From positions 248,001-312,000 of the forward strand of contig NZ_JPOF01000007.1 of assembly GCF_000733755.1 (NCBI RefSeq): a stretch of DNA of 64,000 nt. Reading direction: 5' to 3'. The position numbers were made by a program, and so were the translations under genes. Source of the stretch: Lachnoclostridium phytofermentans (lineage in GTDB: Bacteria; Bacillota; Clostridia; Lachnospirales; Lachnospiraceae). This document shows, one piece after another, positions 1-9,309 of this stretch. Numbering within the stretch: position 1 is the first letter of the stretch; each line of letters starts with the position of its first letter. The notes beneath the pieces are model-generated. The model did no database searches, had not been told where the DNA came from, and saw nothing but the letters and a program-made list of their open reading frames with translations.

Positions 1-135
1 GGAACTATCATGGCTATCTTATCCGCATTCGCAATAGAAATGAAAGATTATTATGCCTGGGGCTGTGAGAATGGGAATGGATATCTGCTAACCGCTATGG
101 AAGATGGAAGGTTAGAAGTAATTTCCGAGACTTAG
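1..135 (+). CDS. C-terminal end of a histidine phosphatase family protein (partial)
   Basis: The window opens inside a reading frame of 44 codons ending in TAG at 133-135. It begins GTIMAILSAF, matching the segment after the second catalytic His (usually HGGTI) of histidine phosphatases, and continues with W-x-x-ENGNGYLL, typical of their last strands. It lies directly upstream of cbiB, cobD, cobQ and cobO. The best inference is therefore an alpha-ribazole phosphatase (CobC-like) of the nucleotide-loop pathway, although the catalytic N-terminal RHG motif is outside the window. A general phosphoglycerate-mutase-like phosphatase is the alternative. Confidence 0.6.
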   Translation, partial: GTIMAILSAFAIEMKDYYAWGCENGNGYLLTAMEDGRLEVISET

Positions 136-268
136 GGGGGACGGATAGTTAGAGATAGCACGGATGGTTAGGATGGTGTGAAAATAAAATTAATTATCAC
201 ACGCAAGAAGTACTTGAATAGCACTAATCCGTCAGGTGCAAAATACAAGCACAAGAATGGAGAATTTT

Positions 269-1270
269 ATGGATTTAACAATTTTAGCATTTTTCTTAGG
301 ATTTCTCATAGATTTAATCCTTGGAGACCCTCATTCTATTCCACATCCAGTATGCTTTATTGGAAAGCTGATATCTTCTAGTGAAAAGATGTTACGAACA
401 TATTTTCCAAAAACGAAACGTGGTGAATTGATTGCTGGAGGCTTTCTTTGCGTTGTAGTAATCAGCATCTCAGGATTCCTACCTTTTTTATGTCTGTATT
501 TTTCTGGATTACTTCATCCAATGGTAAGGCTTATTCTGGAGACAGTGATGTGCTACCAGATTTTTGCTACCAAATCACTCCGTGTAGAAAGCATGAAAGT
601 TTATAAGGAATTAGATAAGGAGGATCTTACAAAGGCAAGATATCAGCTTTCCATGATTGTCGGTAGAGATACGAAATCTTTAACGGAAGAAGGAATTATA
701 AAGGCAGCTGTAGAAACTGTGGCGGAGAATACTTCGGATGGAATTATAGCACCAATGCTTTATCTAGCACTGGGAGGACCTGTTTTAGGATTTATTTATA
801 AAGCAATTAACACCATGGATTCTATGGTTGCCTATAAGAATGAGAGATATCTTTATTTTGGTAGGGTAGCAGCTAGGTTGGATGATGTAGCTAATTTTAT
901 CCCATCAAGAGTATCTGCCTTGTTTATGATTTTGGCTAGTGGTATTTGTAAGATATATTATGCTATCTTTTCTTCCAATATGGAAGGTAAGATATATTCC
1001 ATGAAGAGAGCAGTCAAAACCTTTTTAAAATATCGTTATCAACATGCCAGTCCGAATTCTGCCCAAACGGAAGCAGTTTGTGCAGGAGCCCTTGGAATAC
1101 AGTTAGCAGGAGATGCTTATTATCATGGAGTTCTACATAAAAAGGAGTTCATTGGTGATTCGGTCAGAAAGATTCAAAAGAATGATATCAAAAGAGCCAA
1201 TGTATTATTATATGTAAGTGCATTCCTTTGTATGGGTGTCTGCCTGATTGTTAAAATCGGGATGCTGTAA
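269..1270 (+). CDS. cbiB: Adenosylcobinamide-phosphate synthase CbiB
   Basis: This polytopic membrane enzyme joins aminopropanol phosphate (or aminopropanol) to adenosylcobyric acid in cobalamin synthesis. Family signatures are visible in order: ILGDPHSIPHPV near the N-terminus, GRDT, VETVAENTSDGIIAP, INTMDSMVAYKNERY, AARLDDVANFIPSR and SPNSAQTEA. The frame is open from a GTG at 236, but GGAG at 259-262 sits 6 nt before ATG 269, and MDLTILAFFLG is the normal family start, so 269 is preferred (333 residues). It is followed by cobD, cobQ and cobO on the same strand and is probably cotranscribed with them. No cobalamin riboswitch is visible nearby, so operon control probably lies upstream of the window. 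Confidence 0.93.
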   Translation: MDLTILAFFLGFLIDLILGDPHSIPHPVCFIGKLISSSEKMLRTYFPKTKRGELIAGGFLCVVVISISGFLPFLCLYFSGLLHPMVRLILETVMCYQIFATKSLRVESMKVYKELDKEDLTKARYQLSMIVGRDTKSLTEEGIIKAAVETVAENTSDGIIAPMLYLALGGPVLGFIYKAINTMDSMVAYKNERYLYFGRVAARLDDVANFIPSRVSALFMILASGICKIYYAIFSSNMEGKIYSMKRAVKTFLKYRYQHASPNSAQTEAVCAGALGIQLAGDAYYHGVLHKKEFIGDSVRKIQKNDIKRANVLLYVSAFLCMGVCLIVKIGML

Positions 1271-1391
1271 ACAGGATACATCAAGTCCATTCCGTAAGTG
1301 TGTATACAGTAAGTTTGTGTCTGCAATATAACCATAAACATGTACGTGCAAGAAAAATTAATTTTACGTATGTGCAGAAATGAGGTCAAAT

Positions 1392-2441
1392 ATGTTATTA
1401 CATCAGGAAAATCCCCATGGAGGTGATATCTACCGTCAAAAGATACGGTTAGATTATTCTGCAAATTTAAATCCCTTTGGTACCCCACCTTTGGTAAAGG
1501 AAGCTATCATTAAGGCAAGCGAATGTCTTTCTCAATATCCGGACCCTTATTGTGAGGAACTAAGACAGGCGATTGCTAGGAAGGAAAAGGTATCAAAGGA
1601 GCTTATATTCTGTGGAAATGGTGCTGCAGAATTAATTTTTTCCTATGCGATTGCAACTAAGCCTAAGAAGGTACTAATAATAGCTCCAACGTTTTGTGAG
1701 TATGCGCAGTCACTAAACGGTCTGGAAGCAGAGATTACTTATTATTATTTAAAGGAAGAGAGGGGATTCACTCTTCCCAAAGATATTTTAGATAGGATTA
1801 CAAGAGAACTCGATACTGTTTATTTATGTAATCCCAATAATCCCACTGGGAAATGTGTTTCCTATGATTTGTTAAAAAAACTACTTATGAAATGCAAAGA
1901 GCACAGTGTCAGACTATTTGTGGATGAGTGCTTTTTAGAATGGGTAAGGGGTGCAATTTCGCTGGTAGGGGAATGTAGCAAGTATCCAAACTTATTTGTA
2001 CTAAAAGCGTTTACAAAAAGTTATGGGATGGCGGGTGTTCGGTTAGGTTACGCAATTTGTTCTGATTACGAACTCTATCAGAGGATGAGTGAAACTAGTC
2101 AAACTTGGAATGTATCTACCTGTGCGCAGCTTGCAGGAATAGCCGCTTGTAAATGTGAAGATTTTTTTCTAAAAGCTAAGACACAGATTGAGTTAGAGAG
2201 AAGTAGGTTACTTCATGGTATAAAAGAATGTAATATACAGGTCATAGAAGGAGAAGCAAATTTTCTCTTACTGAAAGCAAAAATTGACTTATATAACAAA
2301 TTATTAGAGCGTGGAATCTTAATACGAGACTGCAGTAATTTTATTGGATTGACCAAAGGCTACTATCGTATCGCAATAAAATCAAAAGAAGAGAATGATA
2401 TTTTGATAAAAGAAATGAAAGAACTAAGCAATAAAAACTAA
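1392..2441 (+). CDS. cobD: Threonine-phosphate decarboxylase CobD (class I/II aminotransferase fold)
   Basis: This is a PLP enzyme of the HisC-like fold that makes aminopropanol phosphate from threonine phosphate for CbiB. The sequence shows the N-terminal LDYSANLNPFG motif typical of CobD, the CNPNNPTGK substrate-binding loop, a conserved Asp in VDECF, and the Schiff-base lysine region in AFTKSYGMAGVRLGY. ATG 1380 is possible, but GAGG at 1382-1385 lies 6 nt before ATG 1392, giving 349 residues. Histidinol-phosphate aminotransferase is the main confounder. The position between cbiB and cobQ and the shortened N-terminus favour CobD. Confidence 0.88.
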   Translation: MLLHQENPHGGDIYRQKIRLDYSANLNPFGTPPLVKEAIIKASECLSQYPDPYCEELRQAIARKEKVSKELIFCGNGAAELIFSYAIATKPKKVLIIAPTFCEYAQSLNGLEAEITYYYLKEERGFTLPKDILDRITRELDTVYLCNPNNPTGKCVSYDLLKKLLMKCKEHSVRLFVDECFLEWVRGAISLVGECSKYPNLFVLKAFTKSYGMAGVRLGYAICSDYELYQRMSETSQTWNVSTCAQLAGIAACKCEDFFLKAKTQIELERSRLLHGIKECNIQVIEGEANFLLLKAKIDLYNKLLERGILIRDCSNFIGLTKGYYRIAIKSKEENDILIKEMKELSNKN

Positions 2442-2469
2442 GTAATAAAAAATGTGAAGGAGAGCAGCC

Positions 2470-4011
2470 ATGGCAAAGTCAATAATGATACAGGGAACCA
2501 TGTCCAGTGCAGGGAAGAGCCTTTTAGTAACAGCTCTTTGCCGTATTCTAAAGCAGGATGGCTATAAGGTGGCTCCATTTAAGTCACAAAACATGGCTTT
2601 AAATTCCTTTATTACGGAAGATGGTTATGAGATGGGAAGAGCACAAGTGGTACAGGCGGAGGCAGCAGGTATAAAGCCAAGCGTATTGATGAATCCAATT
2701 CTTCTTAAGCCGACGACTGATGTTGGTTCTCAGGTCATAGTAAATGGAGAAGTACGTGGCAATATGACAGCTTCTAACTACTTTAAATACAAGAAAGAAC
2801 TTATTCCTGAAATTATGCATGCATATCATACGCTTGAGAAAGAGTATGACATCATTGTAATTGAAGGTGCAGGAAGTCCTGCGGAAATCAACTTAAAATC
2901 AGAAGACATCGTAAACATGGGAATGGCACGTATGGCAAAAGCTCCAGTTCTTTTAGTGGGGGATATCGACAGAGGCGGAGTATTTGCCCAATTATATGGA
3001 ACCATTGCTCTATTAGAGGAAGAAGAACGTGCGATGGTGAAAGGAATGATTATTAACAAGTTCCGTGGAGATGTAAAAATTTTAGAACCTGGTCTTACGA
3101 TGCTAAGTGATAGGCTAAATCCAATTGCTGATATTCCTTTTGTTGGAGTGGTTCCCTATACGAAGGTTGATATTGAAGAAGAGGATAGTATCTCGGAACG
3201 TTTTCTTAAAAAGATGGCAAAAAAGATTGATATCGCTGTGATTCGTCTACCAAGAATCTCAAATTATACTGACTTTCACAATCTGGAACGTTTTCCGAAC
3301 GTATCAGTTCGATATATAGCGAAGGTTTCTGAACTATTAGAACCTGATATGATTATCTTACCAGGAACGAAAAATACAATTGCTGATTTAAAATTTTTAA
3401 GGGAATCTGGTCTTGAGGCTGCCATTTTAAAGGCACAAGCGAAAGAAAGCTTAATTTTTGGTATCTGTGGTGGTTATCAGATGTTAGGGGAAATGCTTCG
3501 TGACCCTTTTGGAGTAGAAGGTGGTGGAGAGATAAAAGGGCTATCCTTGCTCCCTGTAGATACTGTTTTTTCTAAAGAAAAAATTAGAAAGCAAAACAGA
3601 GGAACTTTTGGTGAAGTAACGGGTATGCTATCTGGATTAACCGGGAAAACTTATCAGGGGTATGAAATTCATATGGGAGAGAGTACATGGATATCCAAAG
3701 TCCCAGTTAATGATGGCTCTTTCTCAGATAAAGCTGCTAAAAAGTATGTGGAGGATAGAGCTATCACTTCTGTTTTACGATCCAATGGAGATAACGTATA
3801 TGGAACCTATCTGCATGGTATTTTTGACGAAGAGGGTATTTGCAAAGAAATCATAGGTACCCTTTGTGAGAAAAAAGGGATTGCTTTGGATGAAATTTTT
3901 GAATTCAGTTATAAAAAACATAAAGAAGAGCAGTATGATAAGTTAGCAGATGCTGTAAGAGATGCTCTAGATATGGAAAAAATTTATCAGATTATGGAGG
4001 AAGGCGTATGA
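2470..4011 (+). CDS. cobQ: Cobyric acid synthase CobQ (glutamine-hydrolysing)
   Basis: CobQ amidates adenosylcobyrinic acid a,c-diamide at positions b, d, e and g, using glutamine and ATP. The N-terminal dethiobiotin-synthetase-like domain starts with [10 protein letters not shown] and [23 protein letters not shown] and [14 protein letters not shown] follow. The C-terminal class I glutaminase domain has [10 protein letters not shown] with the nucleophile at about C333, and a catalytic His in YLHGIFD. Its 513 residues are full length for the family. The ribosome binding site AAGGAGAG precedes ATG 2470. The stop overlaps cobO by four bases (ATGA), indicating translational coupling. Confidence 0.95.
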   Translation: MAKSIMIQGTMSSAGKSLLVTALCRILKQDGYKVAPFKSQNMALNSFITEDGYEMGRAQVVQAEAAGIKPSVLMNPILLKPTTDVGSQVIVNGEVRGNMTASNYFKYKKELIPEIMHAYHTLEKEYDIIVIEGAGSPAEINLKSEDIVNMGMARMAKAPVLLVGDIDRGGVFAQLYGTIALLEEEERAMVKGMIINKFRGDVKILEPGLTMLSDRLNPIADIPFVGVVPYTKVDIEEEDSISERFLKKMAKKIDIAVIRLPRISNYTDFHNLERFPNVSVRYIAKVSELLEPDMIILPGTKNTIADLKFLRESGLEAAILKAQAKESLIFGICGGYQMLGEMLRDPFGVEGGGEIKGLSLLPVDTVFSKEKIRKQNRGTFGEVTGMLSGLTGKTYQGYEIHMGESTWISKVPVNDGSFSDKAAKKYVEDRAITSVLRSNGDNVYGTYLHGIFDEEGICKEIIGTLCEKKGIALDEIFEFSYKKHKEEQYDKLADAVRDALDMEKIYQIMEEGV

Positions 4012-4532
4012 AAGAAACAGGAATGATTCATATTTATTGTGGTGATGGAAAGGGAAAAACTACTGCTGCTATGGGATTATCCGTACGTGCAGCTGGAAGT
4101 GGTTTAAAAGTCCTTATCGTACAGTTTTTTAAGGATGGAACTTCATCAGAGTTTCAAATCCTTCGTGAGGTTCCTAACATTACTGTTTTAACAGAGAAAC
4201 GAAACTTTGGATTTTTTAAGTTTATGAAAGAAGAGGATAAGATAGTTGCAAAGCAAGCATATCAGGATCTCTTGCAAAAAGCTGTCGCAATGGCAAAAGA
4301 TGTTGATATTTTGATTTTGGATGAAATCATATCTACGTATAACTATGAAATGATTCATAGAGACACGCTAGTAGAATTTTTAAAAGAAAAACCAAGAGAT
4401 TTGGAAGTGATTCTTACAGGAAGAGATCCCAAGGAGGAATTACTTGATCTTGCTGACTACGTTACCGAGATGAAGAAAATAAAGCATCCTTATGACAAAA
4501 ATCAACCAGCGCGATTAGGAATTGAATTTTAA
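4008..4532 (+). CDS. cobO: Cob(I)yrinic acid a,c-diamide adenosyltransferase (CobO/BtuR type)
   Basis: This ATP:corrinoid adenosyltransferase forms the Co-C bond of adenosylcobalamin precursors. The Walker A variant [12 protein letters not shown] lies at residues 11-22 and the acidic [12 protein letters not shown] segment in the middle, followed by [20 protein letters not shown], all hallmarks of the CobA/CobO/BtuR family. At 174 residues it is full length. It overlaps cobQ by 4 bp and is the last gene of the visible cobalamin operon. No T-tract terminator follows immediately. Confidence 0.92.
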   Translation: MKETGMIHIYCGDGKGKTTAAMGLSVRAAGSGLKVLIVQFFKDGTSSEFQILREVPNITVLTEKRNFGFFKFMKEEDKIVAKQAYQDLLQKAVAMAKDVDILILDEIISTYNYEMIHRDTLVEFLKEKPRDLEVILTGRDPKEELLDLADYVTEMKKIKHPYDKNQPARLGIEF

Positions 4533-4849
4533 TAAAGATATCAGAGAAGAAAGAGTGGCAAAGTCACTTTATACATAGATAGGAAATTGCAACGCAATTT
4601 CTTATCTGTGAAAAACTCTCAGAGGGATGCGCACTCACCCTAGGGGTTCGGCGCGACAAACTATTTTCACCTCTAAGTATAAGATTTGATAAGCCTGAGT
4701 GGCGATACTAGGAAGCTTGACCTTCTTTAATTATCGCACTATAATAAGAATAATCAGAAGTTGAATTTTAAAACTCTGATAAAAGTTAATTTTTGCAATG
4801 TTAACAGCTATAATATAAAAATTTACATATAATTAAGGAGGTAATAAAA
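4533..4849. other. 317-bp intergenic stretch with an imperfect hairpin and a probable -10 element
   Basis: No gene is seen. Bases 4577-4589 and 4595-4607 form a 13-bp stem with one G-T pair and a 5-nt loop, extendable by about three pairs. No T-run follows, so it is not a clear terminator. GC-richer sequence at 4617-4660 is unlike the flanks. A TATAAT at 4809-4814 with a weak TTAATT at 4786-4791 (17-nt spacer) could drive the downstream flavoprotein gene. Confidence 0.4.
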
Positions 4850-5410
4850 ATGAGCGTAACAATTGGTGTTTTTGTTGGTAGTCTAAGAAGAGATTCCTTT
4901 TGTAAAAAGGTAGCAGCAACCTTTCATTCTCTTATGCCAGAAAAATATGAAATGAAAATAATTGATATCAGTAAGTTACAGATGTTTAATCAAGATTTTG
5001 ATGAGGATGGGACAACCCCGAAGGAATGGGAGAATTTCCGAAAAGAAGTAAAAGAATTGGATGGTTTTTTGTTTGTAACACCAGAATACAATCGTTCAAT
5101 TCCACCTGTTCTTAAGAATGCATTAGACATTGCTTCAAGGCCATATGGGCAAAATGTATGGTCAGGTAAGCCAGGAGCTATCCTAAGTGTTTCACCAGGA
5201 AATATAGGAGGATTTGGCGCAAATCATCATTTACGTCAAGTATTATCATTTTTAAACGTATATACGATGCAGCAACCAGAAGCTTATCTTTCGAATATCG
5301 TAGATAGTTTAGATGAACAGGGAAATATCTCAAGTGATAGAACAATTAAGTATATGCAAGAGATTGCAGGTGCTTTTGATGCTTGGTTGGATAAATTTAT
5401 TGTGAAATAA
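4850..5410 (+). CDS. NADPH-dependent FMN reductase family flavoprotein
   Basis: The 186-residue flavodoxin-like protein belongs to the NADPH-dependent FMN reductase (SsuE/YieF-type quinone or chromate reductase) family. Visible signatures are the phosphate-binding GSLRRDSFCKKVA at the N-terminus, FVTPEYNRSIPPVLKNALD in the middle and SPGNIGGFGANHHLRQVL, where flavin contacts are made. It is preceded by AAGGAGGT, 7 nt from ATG. It appears monocistronic, followed by an inverted-repeat element. A soluble, cytoplasmic quinone or azo reductase role is inferred; the exact substrate cannot be read from sequence. Confidence 0.85.
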   Translation: MSVTIGVFVGSLRRDSFCKKVAATFHSLMPEKYEMKIIDISKLQMFNQDFDEDGTTPKEWENFRKEVKELDGFLFVTPEYNRSIPPVLKNALDIASRPYGQNVWSGKPGAILSVSPGNIGGFGANHHLRQVLSFLNVYTMQQPEAYLSNIVDSLDEQGNISSDRTIKYMQEIAGAFDAWLDKFIVK

Positions 5411-5420
5411 AAGCTTTATC

Positions 5421-5547
5421 ACCTAAATTATTCATGTTGATTTCATTCGTGCTGTGTTTCATTCCTTTGTGCAGTGTTTCTTTCCTTTGCACCTTTGTGG
5501 AAATAACGTTGAAGGATACTAACAATGTTCACATGAATAATTTAGGT
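5421..5547. repeat. 127-bp inverted-repeat element with an internal 20-bp tandem duplication
   Basis: Perfect 17-bp inverted repeats lie at 5421-5437 (ACCTAAATTATTCATGT) and 5531-5547. Between them, two near-identical 20-mers (5449-5468 and 5469-5488) begin GTGCWGTGTTTC and are followed by a partial third. No ORF spans it. A long-range hairpin terminating the flavoprotein transcript or a small non-autonomous element are both possible. Confidence 0.7.
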
Positions 5548-5645
5548 TAGTGGGTGTAGTTTGAATTAGCATTTTACCTTGAGCCAATTTACTTGATATA
5601 AGTAATAGAATAAGCTACATGATGTAAACAATACAAAATATCTAC

Positions 5646-5674
5646 TTGAAAATATAGAATAAATAGTTTATAAT
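5646..5674 (+). promoter_or_regulatory. Predicted sigma-A promoter of the serS leader
   Basis: TTGAAA at 5646-5651, a 17-nt spacer and TATAAT at 5669-5674. The start point would fall near 5681, immediately ahead of the T-box stem I sequence. Confidence 0.8.
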
Positions 5675-5691
5675 AAGCAAAACTATAAGTT

Positions 5692-5917
5692 ATAGCGGTG
5701 ATGATAAAAGCTACGATTTTGGTATTTGTTCAGAGAGCCGATGGTTGGTGAGAATCGGTCAAAGAAAAAATCTTTCCACTTTTGGAGCCGGCAGTGAAAG
5801 CTGCAAGGTTAGTACCCTTTAGAGTACTTTATTGAGTGGCCGAGTTATCGGCAATTTGGGTGGCAACGCGGAATCCTTTCGTCCCATGTGAAAATGCATG
5901 AGGTGAAAGGTTTTTTT
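5692..5917 (+). promoter_or_regulatory. Serine T-box leader with terminator, upstream of serS
   Basis: This is a tRNA-sensing leader. The T-box core GGGTGGCAACGCGG is at 5858-5871 (T-box family form GGGTGGNACCGCG with a CAA variant). Stem I conserved elements include AGAGAGCCGATGGTTGGTGAGAATCGG. The likely specifier TCC (Ser) is at 5775-5777, matching the downstream seryl-tRNA synthetase. The competing terminator has arms around 5875-5888 and 5897-5910 and a T-run at 5911-5917. Uncharged tRNA-Ser would stabilise the antiterminator. The specifier assignment is by position and was not folded computationally. Confidence 0.92.
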
Positions 5918-6069
5918 ATATCCTTTTTACCTCAGCACGCAATGTGACAGGCGATATAGAAATAACTTTCTTCAGAGTAAAATTAGGAAAGAATAAGACA
6001 ATAATTTATCTTTAAATATCACAGTCACGAGATACATTAATTTACTGTAACGTAAAAAGGAGGATACAC

Positions 6070-7347
6070 ATGTTAGATTTAAAATTTGTTAGAGAAAATC
6101 CTGAAATCGTAAAACAAAACATTAAAAATAAGTTTCAGGATCATAAGCTTCCATTAGTAGATGAGGTTATTGAATTAGATGTGGAGTCAAGAAATGCAAA
6201 AGGAGAAGCAGACAACTTAAGAGCGGATCGTAATGCAATTTCTAAAAAAATCGGTGGTTTAATGGCTCAGGGAAAACGAGAAGAAGCGGAAGAGATGAAG
6301 AAACTTGTTACAAAAGAGTCTGAGCGTTTAGCCGAGCTTGAAGCAAGAGAAACTGAGCTTCAGGAAAGAATTAAGACAATCATGATGACACTTCCAAACA
6401 TCATTGACGAAAGCGTACCAATTGGGAAAGATGATAGTGAAAATGTGGAGATCAAGCGTTATGGTGAGCCTGTGGTTCCTGATTTCGAGATTCCTTATCA
6501 TGCAGAAATTATGGAAAAATTCAATGGCTTAGATCTTGATAGTGCTAGAAAAGTAGCAGGAAATGGCTTCTATTATTTAATGGGAGATATCGCAAGACTT
6601 CACTCTGCAGTAATTTCTTATGCAAGAGATTTCATGATTGATCGTGGATTTACTTACTGTATCCCTCCATTTATGATTCGTAGCGATGTTGTTACTGGCG
6701 TTATGAGTTTTGCTGAGATGGATGCCATGATGTATAAGATTGAAGGGGAAGACCTTTACCTTATTGGAACAAGTGAACATTCCATGATTGGTAAGTTCAT
6801 CGATACTATTTTACCAGAAGAGACACTTCCACAAACATTAACAAGCTATTCTCCATGTTTCCGTAAAGAAAAAGGGGCTCATGGTATTGAGGAGAGAGGA
6901 GTTTATCGTATCCATCAATTCGAGAAGCAGGAAATGATTGTAGTATGTAAACCTGAAGAAAGTATGATGTGGTTTGAGAAGCTATGGCAAAATACTGTTG
7001 ATTTATTCCGTTCTTTGGATATTCCTGTGCGTACCCTAGAGTGCTGTTCTGGTGATCTTGCAGACCTTAAGGTAAAATCCATCGACGTAGAAGCATGGTC
7101 TCCAAGACAGAAGAAGTACTTCGAAGTTGGTAGCTGTTCTAATCTTGGCGATGCTCAGGCTCGTCGTTTAAAAATACGTGTGGTTGGTGAAGGTGGCAAG
7201 TACTTTGCTCATACTCTTAACAACACAGTAGTTGCTCCACCAAGAATGTTAATTGCATTCTTAGAGAATAACTTAAATGCGGACGGCAGCGTAAACATTC
7301 CAAAAGCATTACAGCCATATATGGGCGGAAAGACCGTAATCAAATAA
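6070..7347 (+). CDS. serS: Seryl-tRNA synthetase
   Basis: SerS is a class II aminoacyl-tRNA synthetase charging tRNA-Ser (and tRNA-Sec where present). It has the N-terminal antiparallel coiled coil (about residues 28-105, rich in E, K and A), then GTSEHSMIG, motif 2 SPCFRKEKGAHG, the serine-binding VEAWSPRQKKYFEVGSCSNLGDAQARR region and motif 3 NNTVVAPPRMLIAFLENN. Its 425 residues match the family. It starts at ATG 6070 after AAAAGGAGG. Expression should be controlled by the upstream serine T-box. A hairpin terminator follows, so it is a single-gene unit. Confidence 0.97.
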   Translation: MLDLKFVRENPEIVKQNIKNKFQDHKLPLVDEVIELDVESRNAKGEADNLRADRNAISKKIGGLMAQGKREEAEEMKKLVTKESERLAELEARETELQERIKTIMMTLPNIIDESVPIGKDDSENVEIKRYGEPVVPDFEIPYHAEIMEKFNGLDLDSARKVAGNGFYYLMGDIARLHSAVISYARDFMIDRGFTYCIPPFMIRSDVVTGVMSFAEMDAMMYKIEGEDLYLIGTSEHSMIGKFIDTILPEETLPQTLTSYSPCFRKEKGAHGIEERGVYRIHQFEKQEMIVVCKPEESMMWFEKLWQNTVDLFRSLDIPVRTLECCSGDLADLKVKSIDVEAWSPRQKKYFEVGSCSNLGDAQARRLKIRVVGEGGKYFAHTLNNTVVAPPRMLIAFLENNLNADGSVNIPKALQPYMGGKTVIK

Positions 7348-7382
7348 GAAGCATCAAATAGATATATATAGCTAAAATAAAA

Positions 7383-7426
7383 ATGCCAAGGTAACATTAG
7401 ATTTCTAAATTACTTTGGCATATTTT
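7383..7426 (+). terminator. Intrinsic terminator after serS
   Basis: A 12-bp stem with one G-T pair (ATGCCAAGGTAA at 7383-7394 with 7410-7421), followed by ATTTTAT. Confidence 0.75.
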
Positions 7427-7495
7427 ATGTAATTGAATGCAATCTACTATTTGGGAATACGGTGAAACGTTGTATAAGTAGAATAGGAGTTTTAG

Positions 7496-8866
7496 ATGCA
7501 AAAGAACACAAAAGAAATAAAGAAAAATCAAGACCATGTCATGAAAACACTTCTCATGGTTGCAATTCCAATTGCCTTACAGAACTTAATTAATGTAGGA
7601 GTAAGTACCGCGGATACATTGATGATTGGAAATATTAGTGAGGTGCAGTTATCGGGAATCTCCCAGGCGAATTTGGTCTATTTTATTTTTACTACAGTAT
7701 TGTTTGGACTGGCATCTGGTTCTGTAGTATTGAATGCTCAATACTTTGGTAAAAAGGAAATGGAGCCAATTAAAACTATATTAGGATTTATGATTCGTGT
7801 TGGTATCATTATGGGAGCCCTGATGGGACTGGTTGTGCTTGCCTTTCCAAATCAAGCAATGTCTATTTTTACGAATGAACCTGAAGTTATTATGTATGGC
7901 TCAAAATATCTTCGTATCATTGGTTTTTCTTATCTATTCTCTGGTTTTACCGGAGTGTATTTAATGGGGCTTCGTAGTATTAAGAATGTAAAAATTTCAA
8001 TGTACATCTATGGAATCTCACTAATCACCAATGTGATATTGAATTATATCTTTATCTATGGAAAACTAGGATTTCCACGAATGGAGATTGAAGGAGCGGC
8101 AATCGCGACCCTAATTTGTAGAATTCTAGAGAGTGTTTTAGTTGTTATTTATATGTATAAAGGTGAGAAAGTACTTAAGATGAGATTATCTTACATATTT
8201 AAGAAATCAAGACAGTATTTTCGATCTTTGGTACGTTATAGTGCACCCGTCCTTATGAGTGAGGTAAACTGGGGACTTGGTATTGCTGTACAGTCTGCAA
8301 TTATAGGCCGCATGGGTGTTAGTTTCCTTACAGCCTCCAGCCTCATTAATGTGGTACAACAGCTAGCCGGAATCATTATGATTGGTATTGGTGTAGGATC
8401 AAGTATCATCATAGGAAATCTAATTGGGGAAGGACGAGAAGAAGACGCGAAAAAGCTAGCCAATAAGTTAATACGTGTCAGTGTGGTATTAGGTGGGATT
8501 GTTGCTTTTGCTGTAATCTTATTGCGTCCAATCGCTCCAACCTTTATTGAGGCTTCCAAGGAAACAGCGGAATTGATTCGTCAAATGCTGTTTGTATCTG
8601 CTTACCTCTTATTCTTTCAAGCCTTATCTGTATTAACTATGGCCGGAATATTACGTGGAGCAGGGGATACCCTTTACTGTGCTACATTTGATGTATTGAC
8701 CTTATGGATAATAAAACTTGGCGGTGGATTACTTGCAACCCTTGTACTTCATCTTCCGCCAGTATGGGTTTACTTTATACTAAGCAGTGATGAGTGTGTG
8801 AAAGCACTCTTTACGGTACCTCGTGTCTTAAAGGGGCGTTGGATTCATGATACAACACTTCATTAA
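7496..8866 (+). CDS. MATE family multidrug/cation antiporter
   Basis: A 456-residue polytopic inner-membrane protein of the MATE family, exporting drugs or metabolites in exchange for Na+ or H+. Twelve hydrophobic segments can be traced. The N-terminal half shows [23 protein letters not shown] and the central repeat shows [14 protein letters not shown], both typical of MATE halves. It has its own leader region and probably its own terminator-poor 3' end: its stop at 8864-8866 abuts a lactate dehydrogenase remnant, suggesting a recombination junction just after the gene. The substrate is unknown. Confidence 0.9.
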   Translation: MQKNTKEIKKNQDHVMKTLLMVAIPIALQNLINVGVSTADTLMIGNISEVQLSGISQANLVYFIFTTVLFGLASGSVVLNAQYFGKKEMEPIKTILGFMIRVGIIMGALMGLVVLAFPNQAMSIFTNEPEVIMYGSKYLRIIGFSYLFSGFTGVYLMGLRSIKNVKISMYIYGISLITNVILNYIFIYGKLGFPRMEIEGAAIATLICRILESVLVVIYMYKGEKVLKMRLSYIFKKSRQYFRSLVRYSAPVLMSEVNWGLGIAVQSAIIGRMGVSFLTASSLINVVQQLAGIIMIGIGVGSSIIIGNLIGEGREEDAKKLANKLIRVSVVLGGIVAFAVILLRPIAPTFIEASKETAELIRQMLFVSAYLLFFQALSVLTMAGILRGAGDTLYCATFDVLTLWIIKLGGGLLATLVLHLPPVWVYFILSSDECVKALFTVPRVLKGRWIHDTTLH

Positions 8867-8868
8867 GG

Positions 8869-9054
8869 TTATCAGGTCTTCCAAAGCAACAAGTGATTGG
8901 AACCGGAACAGCGATTGATTCAGCCAGATTAAAGCATTTTCTAGGTGATATTCTACATGTTAATCCAAGAAGCATACAGGCTTATACGATGGGAGAGCAT
9001 GGAGGTTCACAGATGTGCCTTGGTCATCTACTGTTAGAATATCATATATATTAG
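8869..9054 (+). pseudogene. Orphan fragment of L-lactate dehydrogenase
   Basis: A frame of 61 codons without a usable start, ending in TAG at 9052-9054. It reads [19 protein letters not shown] then [17 protein letters not shown], the unmistakable L-LDH segment containing the substrate-binding Arg (DSAR) and catalytic His (GEHG). The N-terminal Rossmann part with the NAD-binding motif and the C-terminal helices are absent. The frame starts in the stop codon of the MATE gene, so the fragment was truncated on the 5' side. It is a relic, not a functional enzyme. Confidence 0.88.
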
Positions 9055-9101
9055 TGTATAAATTGGTGTTTGAGATACACTGAATCAAGAAATAAATATG
9101 T

Positions 9102-9140
9102 CGAAAGAAGTCGATTATGAATGATCGATTTCTTTCGTCT
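9102..9140 (+). terminator. Hairpin downstream of the LDH relic, possible weak terminator
   Basis: CGAAAGAAGTCGAT at 9102-9115 pairs with 9124-9137 (14 bp, one G-T), followed by TCTTATCT. The poor T-tract makes termination uncertain. It may be the original LDH terminator. Confidence 0.45.
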
Positions 9141-9309
9141 TATCTGATAAAATTATATTGAGAAAGTAAGAGAGTGAAAGATTTTAATTTGACTACATAA
9201 TTATCATACTTTCATTAAGCAGGTTTGTGTCCGTGCTGCATCCACAAACTAAATATACATAGTATCTTGCAAGCAAGACAATAAGCAGCGCAGAAGAGGG
9301 AGGAAAAGA

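Noticed and set aside
1-268. Cobalamin riboswitch ahead of cbiB
   Set aside because: The region 136-268 is short and shows no B12-box-like conserved segments.
4577-4607. Terminator after cobO
   Set aside because: The stem is good but no T-run follows. It is reported only as a hairpin.
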